From contig JAITUO010000147.1 of assembly GCA_031286245.1 (NCBI GenBank), forward strand, positions 1 through 8,471: 8,471 bases of DNA. Direction: 5' to 3'. How positions within the stretch are numbered: position 1 is the first letter of the stretch; each line of letters opens with the position of its first letter. The notes beneath the pieces are model-generated. The model saw only the letters and a program-made list of their open reading frames with translations, was not told the DNA's origin and ran no database searches. Origin of the DNA: Coriobacteriales bacterium (GTDB lineage: Bacteria; Actinomycetota; Coriobacteriia; Coriobacteriales; UBA8131). The position numbers and the translations under genes were made by a program. Shown in pieces: positions 5,163 to 8,471 of the stretch.

Positions 5163-8100
5163 TTATGATCTGAGTCTAATGATTCTACGTCGATTGATTG
5201 CCAAGCTGCCGATGCTTAGCAAACCGATCACCAGCATCCAAGCCAGGCTGCTGTTATCACCGGTGTTTGATGTTGAGGTCCCGTTTGGTTTTCCACCTGA
5301 ACCACCCCCTGAGCTGCCACCCGATGTGCCGTCAGAGGAGCCATCGGGGTCCGGGCCATCGGGGTCCGGGTCATCGGGGTCCGGGTCATCGGGATCCGGG
5401 TCGTCGGGATCCGGGGCGTCGGGATCCGGGTCGTCGGGATCCCCGGAAGCCGGTGTGATCTCTCCGAAGTTTATAGTGATGCTGGCAGTCGAGCCATCCT
5501 CATCAGTCACTGTGATCACCGCAGTACCGGCTGCTGTTTCTGTAGTCGGACTACCTGAAATGATACCGGTCTCAGAGTCGATCACAAGCCCTGTGGGTAA
5601 CCCACTGGCACTGTAGGTATAGGGTTGCAGCCCACCAGAGACCCCATCGGAAACATCAATCGGATCAAGGGTATCATCGACCTCCATGGATGGGATATCG
5701 AAATCAGGATCATAGGTAAATACCAATGCTTCTGTGATTTTGAACAAGGCGTCCGGGTTATCAAACACTAATAAGTCGAGACCAGAATTCAACAGTAAAC
5801 CGGGGATTGATAGTGCTAATACATCCTCACCGATATCTGTCGGAGTGCCGTCAAACGAAAATTCGATAAGACGGTTCGTCGCGACAGCTCCCGAGGCACT
5901 GGCAAAAACTGCAATACCGTCTGGCAGGTCAATGAACCAGCTGCTGGCATCGAAATCATCGAGGTCCACTGTAGCCAGCAAGCGGGTGCCATATAAGTAG
6001 ACAGTAGCGGACTGTCCGCTTGGCAATAAAGCATCTTGTCTACCAGTCACTGTCACGTCTTTTACCAAGGCAAATGCCGTGTCAGTCAACTTGATGTACT
6101 TATCGGATGCACTGCTGGTATAGGCTGAGCCATAATCCGGAATAGATTGACTGATAATTCCGGTACCGCACAATGTACCAGCACCCCCGGGATTTGTCGC
6201 ATCAACAGCATTTGACCACCAGGTGTATCCAGACGCCTGTATTTTGAGTGAATCAGGAGTAGCTAGATTGAAAGCTGTAGATAAACCAGAAACTTCCAGC
6301 GTGCCTGCTCTGAATACTAATGAATTGCTGCAAACGATACCCTGGCTCGCTGTGTCTTCAGGATCACCGACAGCATGTAGGGTGCCTCCGGATATTTCAA
6401 GATCCCTACACAGTACGCCTACACTGGCTGATCCCTGACCACCGATCGCCAACAGCAGGTCATCACTGTTGCCGATCAAATTGATCTTGTAGACATTCAC
6501 CCCATATGAACCAGACTCGGAATATCCGCCAGAAGCAGTCAGCTTTCCGCTCTTGATGGTTAGTCCTGCATTCGGACTGGCCGCCCATATTCCACTGGAG
6601 ATACCAGTCGTTGAGTTGCCTGCTTTAGCGATCAAATTACCAATGCTTGTTGGAGCAGAATATAGTGATTCCACTGTCAGGATTACCGACGTATCGATAA
6701 TGATACCGCTTGAAGCCGATGGACCATCATATGTCGAAACCAACTTACTGGTACTGCCTTCAGCGAGATCGATAGTCAGACTGTCACCAATGATATACAA
6801 AGCATAATGACTCGGTGTTATCCACACAAAATCGTTCAAAACCAGAGTCTTGCTACCAGCATTCCAGACTGCTGTCCCAACCGGAGGAATGTACTCGAGG
6901 TCGCCAGCATCGATGGTTTCGTTGCCATTGATATCCAACCAGAAACGACCGCCGGTATCAGGATCATCGCTGGCGTCGAAGATCAACCCAAAGTCCGTGT
7001 CGGCTGCAATAATCACATCCAGGGGATGAAACCCGGAATTAATCCCATTGTGATACTCGATGCCATTCTCATCACCAACATGCCGCCAGACAGCTGTTGC
7101 TCCACTGGTTGGTAATAGCGATATAAAATCCGTCGCTCCGGGCAAATGGGTTTTAGTCGAATCGGCACTGATGTTCCAGGCAGCAACAACAGCCGGGCTG
7201 GTGATTGTTGGCACAAGGCCGGCTCCCATCATGCGAATGACATTGCCCGCACCGATCACAGCGCTTCCGTAAGCAAAAACAAAACCACCCGTCACCGAGA
7301 TATTTGCCGCTGAAGCCGTAGTCTGGGTGTAGATCGCATACCCCGCAGTCGCCGTCACTGAGCCTCCAGTGATCGAGATTTTGGTATTAACACCACTGGC
7401 ATTTATCGTATTAGCTGTTGTTGAAGAGACCTTACCACTGATGATGGAAACTGAACTGTTTGATCCTGTGGTGTTGATAGCGATTCCAGATGTGGATAAA
7501 ACCGTACCTCCATCGATGATTATCGATGTATTATGGATATCAATCCCAGCAGTGGTTGCTGTACTTATAGCTACTCCGCTACCAGTTGCCTGCACGACAC
7601 CGCCGCTAATTGTAGCTTTTGAGTCTGGCCCTACTATGTTGATAGCCCGGCCATTGATCGAACTGACCTGGCCACCACTGACCTCGACATTGCCAGTGGT
7701 TTGGATAACGAAGCTATTTAAATGTTTGGCTTGGACAATGCCGCCATTAATCAGCACATTATCACCAGTTCCGCCATTCATATAGATGACAGGATTAATG
7801 TTGGTAGTAGCAGCATCCGAAATGATGCCACCATTGACAGTCACTTTCGAGCCAGTGCCCGTGGAATGGATAGCACTGTTGCTGCCAGCAATGATCTCAC
7901 CACCATTGCTTACGATTTGGGTATTATTGCTGGTGGTAGCTGTTCCACTGCCATCATTTATCGCATAACCCGAGATATCAGCAAGCACAGATCCACCATT
8001 GACTTCAATACGTACACCTTCCAAGCTGCTGATTACTTGAATGGCTGCGGCTGTATCTTCAGGCAGGCTTTCGACAGTGCCGCCTTCCTCAATTTGTACA

Positions 8101-8471
8101 ATCACAGAGTTTGCTTCGACATGTATACCATTGCCCCCCACATTGGAGGCAACCAGTGACTCATTACCGATAATCACGTTTGCTCCAACAGCAGTGCTGT
8201 TGATGTTAATCGCTCCCCCATTGCCATTGTTGATGATTGTGCCTCCCTCAACTTTGAATACGCCAGCTCCTGACAAGCTGACCAGGTAAGCAGAGGCCTG
8301 GCTGGTTAGAGATGCCGTCCAAATAACTGTCGATGTACTGGGGATGTTGATTACAACTACCGCTGTTGATGCTGGGACTACTCCATTTATCGTTACTGTG
8401 GCATTAGCTGGGACTACCAATGTGCCAGAAGGAGTACCACCGATTGTTACAGTGTCCCCGTCTGCCACAGT
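5163..8471 (-). CDS. Large wall-associated surface protein: beta-helix repeats, Ig-like domain, Asp-Pro linker and C-terminal anchor (5' end outside window)
   Basis: At least 1102 codons are visible and the frame is open at base 8471, so the true start and signal peptide are missing; the GTG at 8468 is probably internal. Numbering from that GTG, residues 70-410 contain about a dozen degenerate turns of the form (V/I)xIxGGxV, separated by SGxAI-like segments, typical of a parallel beta-helix. LDINGNETIDAGD (511-523) resembles a dockerin/EF-hand calcium loop. More G-G/S-G turns lie at 636-725. A beta module with SSWFIDLPDGIAV (842-854) is followed by a He_PIG-like Ig domain (933-1002, with ASGLPTGLVIDSETGIISGSPT-type motifs), an Asp-Pro linker (1010-1042) and a Gly/Ser stretch. 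The end has NTGD (1068-1071), a hydrophobic segment (1075-1091) and RRR (1093-1095), like a variant sortase signal. A binding or adhesion role is likely; the ligand is unknown. I see no catalytic motif. Confidence 0.85.
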   Translation of the reverse strand, partial: TVADGDTVTIGGTPSGTLVVPANATVTINGVVPASTAVVVINIPSTSTVIWTASLTSQASAYLVSLSGAGVFKVEGGTIINNGNGGAININSTAVGANVIIGNESLVASNVGGNGIHVEANSVIVQIEEGGTVESLPEDTAAAIQVISSLEGVRIEVNGGSVLADISGYAINDGSGTATTSNNTQIVSNGGEIIAGSNSAIHSTGTGSKVTVNGGIISDAATTNINPVIYMNGGTGDNVLINGGIVQAKHLNSFVIQTTGNVEVSGGQVSSINGRAINIVGPDSKATISGGVVQATGSGVAISTATTAGIDIHNTSIIIDGGTVLSTSGIAINTTGSNSSVSIISGKVSSTTANTINASGVNTKISITGGSVTATAGYAIYTQTTASAANISVTGGFVFAYGSAVIGAGNVIRMMGAGLVPTITSPAVVAAWNISADSTKTHLPGATDFISLLPTSGATAVWRHVGDENGIEYHNGINSGFHPLDVIIAADTDFGLIFDASDDPDTGGRFWLDINGNETIDAGDLEYIPPVGTAVWNAGSKTLVLNDFVWITPSHYALYIIGDSLTIDLAEGSTSKLVSTYDGPSASSGIIIDTSVILTVESLYSAPTSIGNLIAKAGNSTTGISSGIWAASPNAGLTIKSGKLTASGGYSESGSYGVNVYKINLIGNSDDLLLAIGGQGSASVGVLCRDLEISGGTLHAVGDPEDTASQGIVCSNSLVFRAGTLEVSGLSTAFNLATPDSLKIQASGYTWWSNAVDATNPGGAGTLCGTGIISQSIPDYGSAYTSSASDKYIKLTDTAFALVKDVTVTGRQDALLPSGQSATVYLYGTRLLATVDLDDFDASSWFIDLPDGIAVFASASGAVATNRLIEFSFDGTPTDIGEDVLALSIPGLLLNSGLDLLVFDNPDALFKITEALVFTYDPDFDIPSMEVDDTLDPIDVSDGVSGGLQPYTYSASGLPTGLVIDSETGIISGSPTTETAAGTAVITVTDEDGSTASITINFGEITPASGDPDDPDPDAPDPDDPDPDDPDPDDPDPDGPDPDGSSDGTSGGSSGGGSGGKPNGTSTSNTGDNSSLAWMLVIGLLSIGSLAINRRRIIRLRS
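5342..5446. repeat. Seven 15-bp tandem repeats encoding the Asp-Pro linker
   Basis: Seven consecutive 15-bp units run from 5342 to 5446, each close to CATCGGGGTCCGGGT or CGTCGGGATCCGGGT; the last diverges at its end. Each encodes five residues of the (D/G/A)PDPD type. The first three carry GGGGTCC and the later ones GGGATCC, so the array probably expanded in two phases. The length is a multiple of three per unit, so gain or loss of a unit keeps the frame. Confidence 0.88.

Noticed and set aside
5179..5616. Plus-strand 145-codon open frame rich in Gly-Ser
   Set aside because: It is the antisense shadow of the Asp-Pro linker repeats, whose 15-bp periodicity keeps several frames open. The opposite strand has clear domains.
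7722..8159. Plus-strand 145-codon frame within the surface-protein gene
   Set aside because: It lies opposite the beta-helix repeats, has no recognisable motif, and is explained by low stop-codon density in the repeat-rich complementary strand.

Overview
All recognisable genes lie on the minus strand, so the biological order runs from high to low coordinates. The window reads as the front of a conserved housekeeping cluster from an anaerobic, Gram-positive-type bacterium of medium GC, with a large surface-protein gene upstream of it. The pairing of an Asp23/Gls24 gene with nusB, the AccB-type biotin carrier next to accC, and a surface protein ending in a TG-acidic / hydrophobic / arginine anchor all suggest Bacillota or Coriobacteriia-like Actinomycetota. 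I cannot place the organism more precisely, and the taxonomy is inference.

Region 5163-8471 is the 3' part of one very large gene. It encodes a secreted, wall-associated protein made of parallel beta-helix-like repeats, one EF-hand/dockerin-like calcium loop, an SSWF..LPDG beta module, a putative Ig (He_PIG-like) domain, an Asp-Pro linker and a C-terminal sorting-like anchor. Its start is outside the window. Region 4849-5162 (314 bases) has no gene. It holds three near-identical 23-bp tandem repeats, the last extended into a 9-bp-stem hairpin, and then the leader of the next transcript.

Region 1468-4848 encodes a biotin-dependent carboxylase. The first gene fuses a pyruvate/oxaloacetate carboxyltransferase to an entire AccB-type biotin carboxyl carrier protein. 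The second is the biotin carboxylase AccC. Together they would form a two-component pyruvate carboxylase: AccC carboxylates biotin using ATP and bicarbonate, and the fused subunit moves CO2 to or from pyruvate. Two consecutive stem-loops lie between the genes. The most interesting detail is at the fusion junction, where a strong Shine-Dalgarno sequence lies 8 nt before an in-frame GTG, exactly where a free AccB would begin. The gene may therefore also make a separate AccB-like protein.

Region 1-1457 is tightly packed: an Asp23/Gls24-family protein, NusB, a small exonuclease VII subunit (XseB) with an acidic tail, and the first 50 codons of dxs. nusB and xseB overlap by an ATGA. xseA and ispA, often found near these genes in Gram-positive genomes, are not present between nusB and dxs here. 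No tRNA, rRNA, CRISPR array or complete mobile element was seen.
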